64,000 nucleotides of DNA from Triglochin maritima (lineage: Eukaryota; Streptophyta; Magnoliopsida; Alismatales; Juncaginaceae), in the NCBI GenBank assembly GCA_963682175.1, contig OY821788.1, positions 33,981,585 to 34,045,584 on the forward strand, in the 5' to 3' direction. Of this stretch, positions 49,101-62,689 are shown in pieces. Below the pieces are notes generated by a model. That model had not been told where the DNA came from and did no database searches. It saw only the letters and a program-made list of their open reading frames with translations. Made by a program: the position numbers and the translations under genes. How positions within the stretch are numbered: position 1 is the stretch's first letter; every line of letters begins with the position of its first letter.

Positions 49101-52100
49101 ATGCACGCCAGGTGCTTGATGGAATTCCAAGTGGGCTACCACCACCATTTGTGGGTTTCTATACAACCCACTTCTCCTCTTGTTATTTTGGTTCCAATGC
49201 TGGTTTTGGTTCTGCACAAGGTGGTGGTCTGTGGTGCCCTCTTGGGATCCCATGGACAGGGCAGGGAACCAGCAAGTTCAGCTTGTGGGGAAGAAGAAGA
49301 AGAACAGGATGTGGGGTGGATGCACTGAGTGGTGATCAATCATCCTTGATTTTATTTGGTTGAGCATGTTTTTTTTGTCAAATTGTTGAAGTTTGATATC
49401 TTGTGTTGGAGTCTTTGTTAGTTGTTGTGTTAGTATGGATGGTTGTTGGATTAGTTGGGTTTATTTGCTACCAACCCCAGGTGATTCCAGAGTCTGATCG
49501 ATGGTTTAGTGGCTGAAAGTTTAGCCCTTTGAGCATGTTTTGCTAAATTATAGGAGTTTAATATGACTTAGAACCCTTTGTTGCTTATGATGTTAGGGTG
49601 GATGGTTGTTGGATTAGTTAGTTTTATTGTTACTAACATGTTTTTGGTTTGGTACTTATAATGACCCAATCGACTGTTTCTCAGGGCAAATCGCTGATAA
49701 TTTCAGCTCTTAGAATGAATGGGTATATTATCTTGTTGTTGTGGATGTATGTGGAGCTATAGATATCCTGGAATTTAGTTTTAATGTGACCAATCTTGGA
49801 ATTTTTGAGGTTATACCCATATCCATGATTAAAATTTGCACGTACTAACCTGTTTCCCTTGACACTTATGCATTAGTAGAATCAATGTCATAGGTTGTTT
49901 AATTGTGAATAATAACGGAGCTGATAGGCACCTGAAAGTCATTAATATAACTGGGTTTTGTATACTGACCTTTTTTCAGAATATACGATGTCCATAGGTT
50001 CTCTGGAAGTTGGAATTTCTACTTCTGTGAAATGTGTTCCTCATGTTATTGGAAACTGAGCTGATTGGTTACTTTATGTTCATTGGTATATTTAGATTTC
50101 TTGAGCAGCATAGAGAAATTTTGATTCTTGATGTTACGAAATCGAGTTCTAAGCATATGTGATGGGCACCTGGATCCTGAAATTTTATTTGGCTTGCAAA
50201 TTAATTAAGGTGAACATTAATCAAAAGTTTTTTGTGGATTTGCTAATCTCTAGTGCTAGATTTGGATCAATTGGACTCTGCTCAGCATATGATACGTATT
50301 TTATGGGCATGTAACGTGTTAAGACTTGTGTTTATATGCAACTGTAATATTCAGAAGGCTCAAAACCATTGTGATGTTGCAATTTGCAAGCTGCAAGCTA
50401 TGTCTGTGCTTTCATGATCTCCTTTAGTTTATCTTCGCAGTTTGAACTTATTTTGTAATATTGTCATATCTTTATTCTCATTTGCAATCTTTTGTAGGGC
50501 GTATTTTGACGTTCCTAGTGATATTATCATTGAAGTTGGCCGGGCACAATTTACGTTACACAAGGTGATTGTCAAGTAACTTCTGAGCGAGCTCCATCAT
50601 AAATGATTGTCCAGATGGAAAAATATAATGTTCATCTTGTTGTTTGGTGTAATGGATATTAACCATCTAAGATGCATTTATTATGTTTTAACAAATATTA
50701 TTAATAAATATAAGATCCATATTTGTTTAAACTCGTTATCCTTCTCCTTAGGAACGCTTCCACTTTCCCTTCAACTCTTGGCTATCTTTACTTAAAGCCT
50801 TAAAGGCTTGTCACGTTATTTTCATGTTCTTCGCTTTATTATTGCAGTTTCCACTTGTATCCCGATGCGGTCGCATACGTAAATTGCTTGCAGAGCAAAG
50901 GAATTCTGAAATACCAAAACTTAAACTTATCAATTTACCTGGAGGACCGGAGTCATTTGAGATGGCAGCAAAATTCTGTTACGGCGTCAACTTCGAAATA
51001 ATACCCTCAAGTGTTGCAATGCTAATCTGTGTATCCGAGTTCCTCGAGATGACAGAGGAATACAGTACCGGAAATCTCGCATCTTGTGCAAAATCTTACC
51101 TCAATACTGTTGTCTGCAAAAGTCTGGAGATGTCTGTTGAAGTCCTTAGAAAATGTGAAAACTTGCTTCCACTTGCGGATGACCTGAACATAGTTGGAAG
51201 CTGCGTAGATGCGGTAGCATCGAAGGCTTGCATGGAGCAAATAGCCTCGAGTTTCTCACGCTTAGAGTACAGCAGTTCAGGAAGGCTGCAGATGGGCAAA
51301 CAGGCAGAATGTGGGGGAGACTGGTGGATTGAAGATCTTTCTGTTCTTCGAGTCGACTTCTACAAAAGGGTAATAGAAGCTGTGAGATGCCGAGGAGTCC
51401 GTCCCGAAAGCATTTCTGCTTCACTTATGAACTACGCTGAGAAATTGTTGTCTAGAAAACCGGCTTTGAGTAATGCAGTGGTCCGGGCAAACAATAATAT
51501 AAGTTTCACTTCTAGCATTGAAGAGGACAGGGAGATAGTAGAGACTATTGTTGGGCTTCTACCGGTTGAGAAACCGACCGTGCCCGTCACTTTTCTATTT
51601 GGTCTCCTGAGGGTGGCTGTTGCACTCGATTGCACGATATCATGCAGGCTGAATCTTGAGAGGAGGGTCGGTTCACAATTGGAATTGGCTACACTTGACG
51701 ATCTTTTAATGCTGTCCTGCTGGAATTCTGTTAACACTTTGTTGGAAGTTGATACAGTTCATAGGATCCTGGTGAATTTCTCGCAGCAAGATGACAGTGA
51801 ATCCGACTCCGATGTTGGGTCGGGCTATGGATCGGATGGGCTGTGTCCACCTTCTCAGATTGCTTTGTTGAAAGTTGCAAACCTGGTCGACAGTTTTCTT
51901 GCAGAGATTGCTCCAGCTTCAAACCTTAAGCTTGCTAAATTCATTGACATAGCAGAGACGCTACCAGAGCATGCTCGAACAACAGACGATGAATTGTACC
52001 ATGCGGTTGATCTATATCTAAAAGTAAGTAATTCTAACACTCAAAGGTGATGAGATCTGTAATTATTTTCGTCAAAGCACGCACACATAGCATACTATAA

Positions 52101-52692
52101 TCATTAATGAGTCTTTAGGGTGCTTAAGTTTGAAGTTGCTAGTAATTGGGTGTATTACATTTCATGCTTGATGATGAGAGAATCCTATTTATTTCAGGCC
52201 AACAACGGGTTGTCTGATCTTGAGAAAAAGAGATTATGCAAGCTTATCAATTACCAAAAACTCTCAGAAGCAGCAGGAGCACACGCAGCACAAAACGAGC
52301 GTCTTCCTCTGCAGACAATCGTCCAAGTTCTCTACTTTGAGCACTTGCGCCTCCGAAATGCATTGCATTGCAACTATCCCGACAATGACCAGAAAAATGC
52401 CCACCTACCGTGGCGGATCAATAGTTGTGCCCCGAGCGCTGCCATGTCTCCACGAGATAATTACGCGTCTTTGAGAAGAGAGAACCGAGAGCTAAAACTC
52501 GAGCTTGTTAGAATGCGAATGCGGCTGAATAATCTCGAAAAAGGGCAGGCTTGCATAAAGGAGGATATGGAGAGGTCAAATTCCAAGAAATTCATGTGCT
52601 CCATCTCAAGCAAGTTAAAAAAACTGAATTTCTTCAGCAGCAGTGTTTCAAGAGGTCCTACTTCGCCTACAAAGCATTCACTAGAGACATGA
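49101..52692 (+). CDS. BTB/POZ-NPH3 family protein
   Basis: Exons 50498-50564, 50848-52023 and 52198-52692 are clear. I place the start in a tiny exon, 49101-49111 (ATG CAC GCC AG), because its GT donor and phase join to give MHARAYFDVPSDIIIEVG and a 582-residue protein; this start is an inference. The BTB domain covers about residues 5-110 (SDIIIEVG, FTLHKFPLVSRCGRIRKLL, LPGGPESFEMAAKFCYGV). The NPH3 domain covers about 175-435 (DWWIEDLSVLRVDFYKRVIE, LDDLLMLSC, PEHARTTDDELYHAVDLYLK, AAQNERLPLQTIVQVLYFEH). A coiled coil ends the protein (LRRENRELKLELVRMRMRLN). Such proteins act at the plasma membrane with phototropins or AGC kinases, or as CUL3 adaptors. The subfamily is not resolved. Confidence 0.92.
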
Positions 52693-53220
52693 ATTTGCTG
52701 GATGACCTCAAGGTGTTTTAGTAGTGTGAAATCTCAAATTTAGTGTCGAGTGTTGACCCAATGTTAAATGGTTGTCATGCAATTTTTGTGTTGATGATTA
52801 GTGAGAAACATGAGCAAGACAAGATCTTGTGAAATAGATGTGCACATATATGTACATATCTATTACTTTCAACCCAAATGTTGGTGTATAGTATCTGTAA
52901 TTTGTCGTCGACATCTGATTTTGTATGTCTATGATAGGGACAGGGATCAGAGATAAGTAATACAGTAATAATTACATTGATTTTTGCCAAAGAATGTTTT
53001 CGTTCCTCACGATTACAGCGTCCAATGTGAAAAAAATGGTTAGAACTTCATCTTCTGTTCCTTCTGTGAAATCAGCACTCTCAGGAAGAAAAAAAATCCA
53101 TACCGATACCATCAGGCCACGCATGAGCAAATCGCTACCAATGATATATCCACTGAATTCTCAAAAATCTTGACGGATCAGTAAAAAATTCGCAGAGAGT
53201 CCCACTGTGCAGCTTCAGAA
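52693..53220. other. Convergent intergenic gap, NPH3/BTB to RAY1
   Basis: About 530 bp between two 3' ends. It is AT-rich and should hold both 3' UTRs; nothing else is seen. Confidence 0.55.
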
Positions 53221-56200
53221 TCATCTCAAGCACATTCTGGTGCTGACATTGTAAGCCCACAAGCCTGATTTTATTTGCCTCTCTAATTTCCTTTGTCTTC
53301 CACTGATCCAGTTATTGTGAAGTATGTAACTACCCTTTTCTCGACAGGCTGATCCGACATCACTCTTCTCCCAGAGGCCTTGATAGGCTCCGTTTGGGAA
53401 CAAGTCACGGTCCAAGAAATGGACGGTTAAGTTTGTTTTGGGCTCGACGCACCGGTCACTTCCCATGCGATTGGTGCCACCTTCACCACACAGCATGTCG
53501 TAGAAGCTGGGCTGTTCCGACAGGCCGGAGACAGATGCATGCTCCACCACCATCTTCAATGCTGCTATTGTTGTTGCATCCGAGCGGGCATAGTAGAAAC
53601 CAGAGTTCAAGCGTCTCGGTACATTTATTGGACCTATTGACAACCAAAAATGTTAGCAAAACAAGCTCAGAGAACGATTTTAAAGTTCGTAACGTGCAAT
53701 TACCCGTTTCGTTGTATTCATCTGACTGAGCTACAAGAACAGCAGGACCAAAGGAGTGAAGATACGGCAATGGGTTGTGGAACCAGTAAACATCGACGTC
53801 ACTTAAGAGGACGTTGTAACCTAGTTTCAGTATTTGCAAGACCAGTCGTGATTTGACTTTGGTTACTCTCTGAAAGCATTCCGAACCAAAGTGGCAGTTG
53901 TTAAAGCTGATATTTCTCGGAGCGAATTGATCCATGATCACCGGTAGACCCTGAGGGAGAAGACAATTATCATGGTTCAGATGACAAAGCAATTCAGTTA
54001 CAAAAACAAAGAACATAACCAAAAGGTTAGTTCGACAAAACCTATGCTTTCAAGTTAAATGATTTTAGTCCAAAGTTACACCAACCAAATTTCAAGTGCA
54101 GGTTCTTAATGGTAAGATTGTAGTGGTCAGGGATTGTAAGTATAAACTTGCCAAGCATTAAAATTTAGCCTACTTTCAATAGAAACATGATCTAACATAG
54201 TTTTACACAACTTATTGTAGGATTCTATCATAATCCTAATCCTAATTGTGTTTTTGTTGTTGTTTAGGGGGTGATTAGGGGAGATGGAGATGGACGGCTG
54301 GGATAGAAGATGGTTGGATGAGGGGTTGAGATGGTTTGGGGATGAGATGAGATGAGTGGTGGAGATGGATGGATTGGAATGGATGGCGTAGATTGAAGGT
54401 TGGGGAGATATTTAGAGGTGAGTTTCTCTCTCTCTCTCACACTCTCGTTGCTCTCTCTCTCTCTCTACCTCAGTGGTGATCTCCGGCGTGGTGGTGGTGA
54501 CCTCCGGCGAAGTGAAGATCGGCTCCGGTTGGTTGGTGAAGGTGAGAAGCGTGGGGTGTGTTTTCATCCCTTTTGTGTTGGTTTTCTCTCTCTCGACCTA
54601 ACCCGTGTTGTTGTGGTCGTGGTTGGTTGGGTGTTGGAGATTGACGGAGGTGGATTCGTGAGTGTGGATCGTCGTTTGGACGTGAGGTTCGTTGACAGAT
54701 CGTGTTTTGGGGAGACGTGCTCGTGGAGGCGTCGTCGCGGTTCTTCAAAGGCTTCTTCAAGCCTTCCGGTATGTCATCTCGCTCACTTAAGTAGTGTGAG
54801 TATTTGGAAGTCAACGGTAGGCCTTCCGGCTCGTCGCAAGTAAACGTGCAGCAGATTTCACTGCCTGATCGGTCGACCGGTTAGTGCAAACGGTCGACCG
54901 TTCGTGAAGAGAATTCGGGTTCTGCCTCAAATCGGTCGAACGATTATGCATGAGAGGCAAGCCTGGTGAGATTCGGTCGAACGGGTCCCCTTTGTCGTTC
55001 GACTGTGTGCACTGTCTTAAGTCGGTTGGGAGCGTTGACCATCCAAACGGTCGACCGTTCGTTGACTCCGTCCGACCGTGACTTAAGTGAGAATTGTGGT
55101 CGATTCGACCGAAGGTAGTTTCGGTCGACCAGACCTGTGTGCTGAGCGTGAGGAACACTCTGGTGGAATTCGGTCGACCGAGGAGGTCTCGGCGTTCGAC
55201 CGGATTCGTGGTGCGAGTGAGGGATTATTCCCTGGTGGGATTCGGTCGACCGAGAGTGCTCGGGTGTTCGACCGAATTCGTTGTGGATTTGTCCCTGGTG
55301 ACTTTCGGTCGAACGGGGCCCTTTTGCCGTTCGACCGAATGGTCGTTTTGTTCGGTGAACCTGGGAGTTGACCATCTAAACGGTCGACCGTCCCTTGACT
55401 TTGGTTCGACCGAACGAGTGCGGTGGGTGGGAATCGGTCGACCGATGGAGTGCCGGTCGATGCGATTGCCCTGTATTTGCTTGATTCGGTCGACCGGGAC
55501 TTTTGGTTCGGTCGACCGTTTGTGTCCAATTTTGCACTATGGAGGTGCTGATGTTGTGGTCGTCCGTGTGGGGCGAGTGTGGTGCCGATGTTCTTCCGGC
55601 AAGTGTGCTAGGGTGCACGAGAGTTGCGGTGGTTGGTTGAAAAAGACCTGGAGCCCCGTAACGGTGTGAGAGCTTGGGATTGGCTGAAACAGGCCTGAGG
55701 CCCAACTTAGAATTGTGGTGTTGCGGCGGTTGGTTGAAAGAGACCTGGAGCCCAGCTAGTCTATGCGGGGTTGGTTGAAAAAGACCTAGAGTTCCGTAGT
55801 GCGTTTAGGTTGGCTGAAAAAGGCCTAGAGCCTGAGCAGGGACCGCGTGTAGGGGTTGGTTGAAAAAGACCTGAAGCCCTTAGACGTTTGGGTTGGTTGA
55901 AAAAGATCTGGAGCCCTTGGTCGTGTCGTGGTAGCTGCGGTTGGTTGAAAAAGACCTGGAGCCCAGTTTGGCGACGAGTGTGTGGTACGGTGGTTGGTTG
56001 AGATTAGACCTGGAGCCCCGTGACCGTGGTGTGTGTTGTGGTTGGGTGAAAAAGCCCTGGAGTCCAACCGTTTATTTTGATGCTTTTCTTGTTTAGTAGA
56101 ATTGCATGTTAGGGCGTCTTTCAGTTCATGTATTTAAAGTTTGGCATACGGGGTTTCCTCAGGAAACTCAGGCATTGTTGCATGTTTACTTTCAGGCCGT

Positions 56201-59005
56201 GAGCGGCGATAGGGGGTGGTGACCGAGGAGAGGAGCACCGCTACCGGATCCAACTTTCTCTCAGTCGAGGTCGAGTGATTACTGTTTCCCTTTGTATAGT
56301 CTTTTGATGTAATCACAACTTTTGAAATACTCTGATGATCATATATATATATTATATATGTTGGTGCGCCTGTGTTCAGTATTTGCGTAATATCCTCTGT
56401 TGATTGTGTGTTATAAAAATTTTAAATTTTCCGCTGTGTTGAGGATGTTACACTTATGCTCTCAATATTTAAGTCCCAAGTTACACCAAACAATTTTCAA
56501 GTACAGTTTCTTAGTGGTAAGATTGTATTAGTGAGAGATTGCTGTTGTAGAAACCTGGCAAGCATTAAAATTTAGTCTACTTTCAGTATTGGTGACAAAA
56601 CATGGTTTTTACATAATCTTCCGATCACTATAGAGTGCCAGAAATTTGAATCACGAGTGTAACCTAAGAATATACCTGTAGGACAGCAAACTGGTAGGTT
56701 TCAGCGTCGAGAGCAATGATGAGGAAATTTGTTACAGTCAGACGTCGTAGGCGGCACACCCAACTCATAAGCATGTCCCTGTAACTATCCCCAGCAACCG
56801 CAAGAACCACCGAGTTATTCTCATCCGCTACCATCTCAAGTAGTTGAGTTAGAGAAAATGGAAGCGATATTGGTGCAGGCAGTTCAAGAGCAACATCTGG
56901 TAAATTCACGGCAGAGCATTTACTTCTCCTCTCTACACAAGCTCTCAATTTAGTCATTTGAGATTGAAAGTACATTCTTCTAGATTTGCTGGCAGCTTCA
57001 TTAGCTGAGTTTTCGGACTTGTTAATGAAAATGTTTTGTCCCATACACTTGATGATTCTTGCAAAATTCTTACTGTCCGTGTATTGCTGAAAATAAAGTG
57101 ATCCATAGAAATAAGCAAGATGGGTATTGCAGTTGTTCTCCCATACATCCTCGTTTGCAGATTTCTCACCAAAACCAGTCGAAAAATGATTTGGTGGGTC
57201 GTGCATTGCTTCCGGATAGAAGCTTGATATGGCCTCACTGGCATCGATTACAAGCCTAAGGTCGGACAGCAAGATTTCGTTAACTAGCCATCGGTTGTGG
57301 ATACCTTTTCTGTACAAGAACGCAGGGAAAACACCGGCATAAAGAGGTGCCTGTCCAGTATTCCAAGCCAACAGAAGTCTTTCTCCGCAAGTGTTTGGAT
57401 TCCGATTTCGATTCAGAAAATTGCCCAACTGTTCAGAGAAGCAATGTATCTTAAGAAATTTTACCAGTGAAAATTTACCTTTACTAATAAAAGACATTAG
57501 CACGTACCTTCTTAAAATTCACGCTTCGTTGGGAAGGAAATTGAGAAACGCTCGTCGACACAGACACTAGGAACCAGTCATTTTCCAGCTTGTTAGCATA
57601 ATTCAAGGTTGTTATCAAATCTGGTAAGATAACAGTTTCAGGATCGACAAGAACAGATATGTCTGAGCTAGAAGCTTGCGCTCTAGCAACCATGGAATGA
57701 AAGAATGGTGTACCAAGAAATCTGCACGAGCAAAACATAACAAGGTGAACATAGAGCATTTCAGTTGGAACCTTAAATTCACAATCCGGTATCAGCGTTT
57801 TGTATTTCTTTAGTAATTTGAAGGAGAAAAAACAAGCGAAGGCAAGAATTGAAAATGTTTTGTCTTGTCCCAACTTTTCGATTGTGTCTAAAATGAAAAG
57901 TTAAGTTAAAGAGTATTGTTAATGAAGTGCCAATTGATGTGCAGTGCTAATCAACATGCAAGTGAAATTGTTTTCTTGTATATTTTTACTACTAATTTAG
58001 CTTAAGTGGTAATTTTTGAAGTATCTAACGAGTTTGCTATTGGCAGAATCAAACCTGAGAAAGTTGGCACAATCACTGGAATCTTACGTGAAGTCGATGT
58101 TGGACTCGACAGAAACACGAGGTCCTACAAACTCCGCAAACGCTTCTATTGAAGGATGCCGACCAAAGAGAACAACGGTAACGTGTGGTGACAATGCGAG
58201 CCATGATCGCACTGCCAATTCCTGCCTCACCCCCAAAATGCTCCCCGATTGTCCATCAGACGACGAGTTTGAGAATAATTTTGGAGCAGTAAATATAGTT
58301 ATGGTTGGTTGAGATTCTTTATCAGCAGCAGCAGCAGCAGCATCAGATGTAGCAGCAAAAAAACCAAACTTCCAAATGCAAATTAGCATCAATGCAAATA
58401 ATAACCAGAAGAAGTAGCAGGATTGATGCAGCAATCTTTCTGTCCAAACCTGTGGTTAAAAAATGACAAAAACAAAAAAACATGGTTTGGTTACAATATC
58501 TGGCTTCTGTTCTATGTTTGTTTCTTGTTCAAACTTGAGCAGATGTCTTAAATTCAACCCAACCCAGGTTGCAAAACAATATAAAACCTATGACAACATG
58601 AGAAGTTATAGACAGAATTGCAGATCAAATGTTTGTTTACGCAAAAATCCATATTACTGTTGTTAAAAATGGATTAAAAAATCATAAACCATGTCTACGT
58701 AGTTTCTTTTTGACACTACTCTGGTATATTTCACAAAATAAACAATTTTCTTGTTACTAAACATCTAAAATATCGAAATGATGCGGTTTCTGGATTTTCT
58801 GTTTTCAATCATGAAGTTGAGTTAAATAACAAAAAAATAGAAAATAGAAGAAGAAAAATAATCAAAATACCTCCTTTGAATGGAATGGAAGAACATTGGT
58901 TGCCATTCTCCTGTACTTGATTTTAATCCTCTGGCCAACTTGAGAACCATTATTGACTGCATACTTGTGATCTCTACTCCAACTACTCAATCTAGATCTC
59001 ATCAT
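53221..59005 (-). CDS. RAY1: Beta-arabinofuranosyltransferase RAY1-like (GT77)
   Basis: Six exons join in phase: 59005-58871, 58449-58088, 57721-57508, 57428-56676, 53950-53704 and 53633-53221, for 707 residues. The start at 59005 (MMRSRLSSW) gives a short cytosolic tail, then a single membrane anchor near residues 52-70 (CYFFWLLFALMLICIW), the type II layout of Golgi glycosyltransferases. The N-terminal half has SWLALSPHVTVVLFGRHPSI and FLGTPFFHSMVARAQASSSD. The C-terminal half has the GT77 core with the nucleotide-sugar DxD (LSDVDVYWF), CGEGGTNRMGSDRCVEPKTN and LHNNWISGR. Order and motifs match RAY1, which adds arabinofuranose to arabinogalactan proteins. Intron 4 is about 2.75 kb because it holds a solo LTR. 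Confidence 0.92.
54066..54204. repeat. Old direct duplication within RAY1 intron 4, copy A
   Basis: Roughly 75-80% similar to 56471-56615; both carry AGTTACACCAA, GGTAAGATTGTA and AAGCATTAAAATTTAG. The solo LTR lies between the two copies. Confidence 0.85.
54211..54215. repeat. LTR target-site duplication, left copy
   Basis: CTTAT, repeated at 56453-56457 directly after the LTR. Confidence 0.85.
54870..55518. repeat. Array of CGGTCGACCG palindromes
   Basis: At least eight exact CGGTCGACCG decamers plus variants (CGGTCGAACG) recur over 650 bp, including 54870, 54891 and 55509. The spacing is irregular and the tract is much GC-richer than the flanking intron. Confidence 0.9.
55631..56069 (+). 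repeat. Ten-unit minisatellite in the solo LTR
   Basis: Ten copies of a core like GGTTGAAAAAGACCTGGAGC are spaced about 35-52 bp apart. Units start near 55631, 55676, 55725, 55769, 55806, 55855, 55890, 55938, 55990 and 56037. Confidence 0.92.
56453..56457. repeat. LTR target-site duplication, right copy
   Basis: CTTAT, identical to 54211-54215. Confidence 0.85.
56471..56615. repeat. Old direct duplication within RAY1 intron 4, copy B
   Basis: The partner of 54066-54204, diverged by about a fifth to a quarter of positions. Confidence 0.85.
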
Positions 59006-60005
59006 TTCTCATCAAAATTTGCACTTTCATGTGTTAAATAGTCATACTTGTTCTTTGGCATTGGGATTGGTAAAGTTTGGCAGAGTCAAGTTGTGAGTGG
59101 AACTTTAACTGAAGGGAGAACAAAGACGAGACACTGAGAGATCCAACAAAAACATTAAAAAAACTTTCATTGGTCAACTCTTTGCTTCCAATGCTTCCAT
59201 CACATGCTTGGATGGTTCACATTGGTCCAAATAACCCAACCCTAATTGGCAAGAACACTAGAAAACAAACTTTGCTTTCAAATCTTTGAAACGTGTGAAT
59301 TCTTGCTTCTGTTACTCATCTCTGAACAATCTCCAACTGTAAACTTCAAACGTATCTTCATGGTAAAGAAACAAAAAGAAGAAAATTATTTGACTGAATT
59401 TATCAATAAAAAACAGGCTTTTACCTTAAGAAATCACACCTTTACCATTTGGGGTTGTGTTCCTTCTTTGGTTGCATGAACAGAAGCAAAAATCTACAAT
59501 TTTAAGAACAAAAAACACCTAAATGGACCACAAGAATCCCACTAATTTCCTGTCCTACCAAATATATACAATGAAACAAATCTTCTTTAAAGGTTAAAAA
59601 AAGATCTTCACAGTAAATTTCACATATTTATGGCACCAACCAGGGCAAAGAAGAAAAAAATCAGTTTTCAAGTCCGCGCAGACCCTAATTTGACCCAAAG
59701 GAAATCTCTTCCCAGTCAACCAAATTATGAATATAAATCAAATTCTTACACAGTAAAAAGAAACAAAAAAATCACATTACTTCAAATCATTACACCTTTA
59801 CGTCTTTTATGAATCAAATCAAAATACATACAAACTGTTGAATAAAATTTACAGAAAAGTAAATATTAGTATACAATCTAGTTAACGTTGTTAGTAACAA
59901 AGGTATGTTTTGTTCTTTTCAGTTATTAAAATCTACACAAGCTTGTAAATGATTCCCACTGCATGCCAAAAAAACTCGTTGTGGGCTCAACTATATCGAT
60001 GTTTT
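59006..60005. other. RAY1 upstream region and WNK 3' region
   Basis: AT-rich with no coding exon. The RAY1 leader and promoter should lie just above 59005 and the WNK 3' UTR just below 60006. A long purine/pyrimidine mix without repeats fills the middle. Confidence 0.5.
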
Positions 60006-62514
<2,509 letters not shown>

Positions 62515-62689
62515 CTGAAATCACAAACAAAAACAAACATTATATAGCAAGAAAGAAAATTTAAGATCCCTGCACAACATTAGACTTTTTTGAACATCAA
62601 CAGAACATAAACCAATAGTCTCTTGGTATTCTACCAGTAAGCATTGGGGACTAAAAAGTAAAAACAACAAAATCTAAATCACCACACAG

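Larger units (their letters stand above)
54216..56452. mobile_element. Solo LTR of a retrotransposon (probably Ty3/gypsy-like), 2237 bp
   Basis: It begins TGTAGGATTC and ends GAGGATGTTACA, the TG...CA termini of LTRs, with a perfect 5-bp CTTAT duplication outside. There is no gag or pol coding and no second LTR, so it is a solo LTR left by recombination. The 3' end (TTTTAAATTTTCCGCTG, then GTTACA) resembles Ty3/gypsy LTR ends in plants. It holds two internal repeat arrays (54870-55518 and 55631-56069). Confidence 0.85.

Noticed and set aside
54400..55669. Long frames of up to 191 codons
   Set aside because: They lie inside the solo LTR and translate the CGGTCGACCG array (RSTE/VDRF repeats) rather than a real protein.
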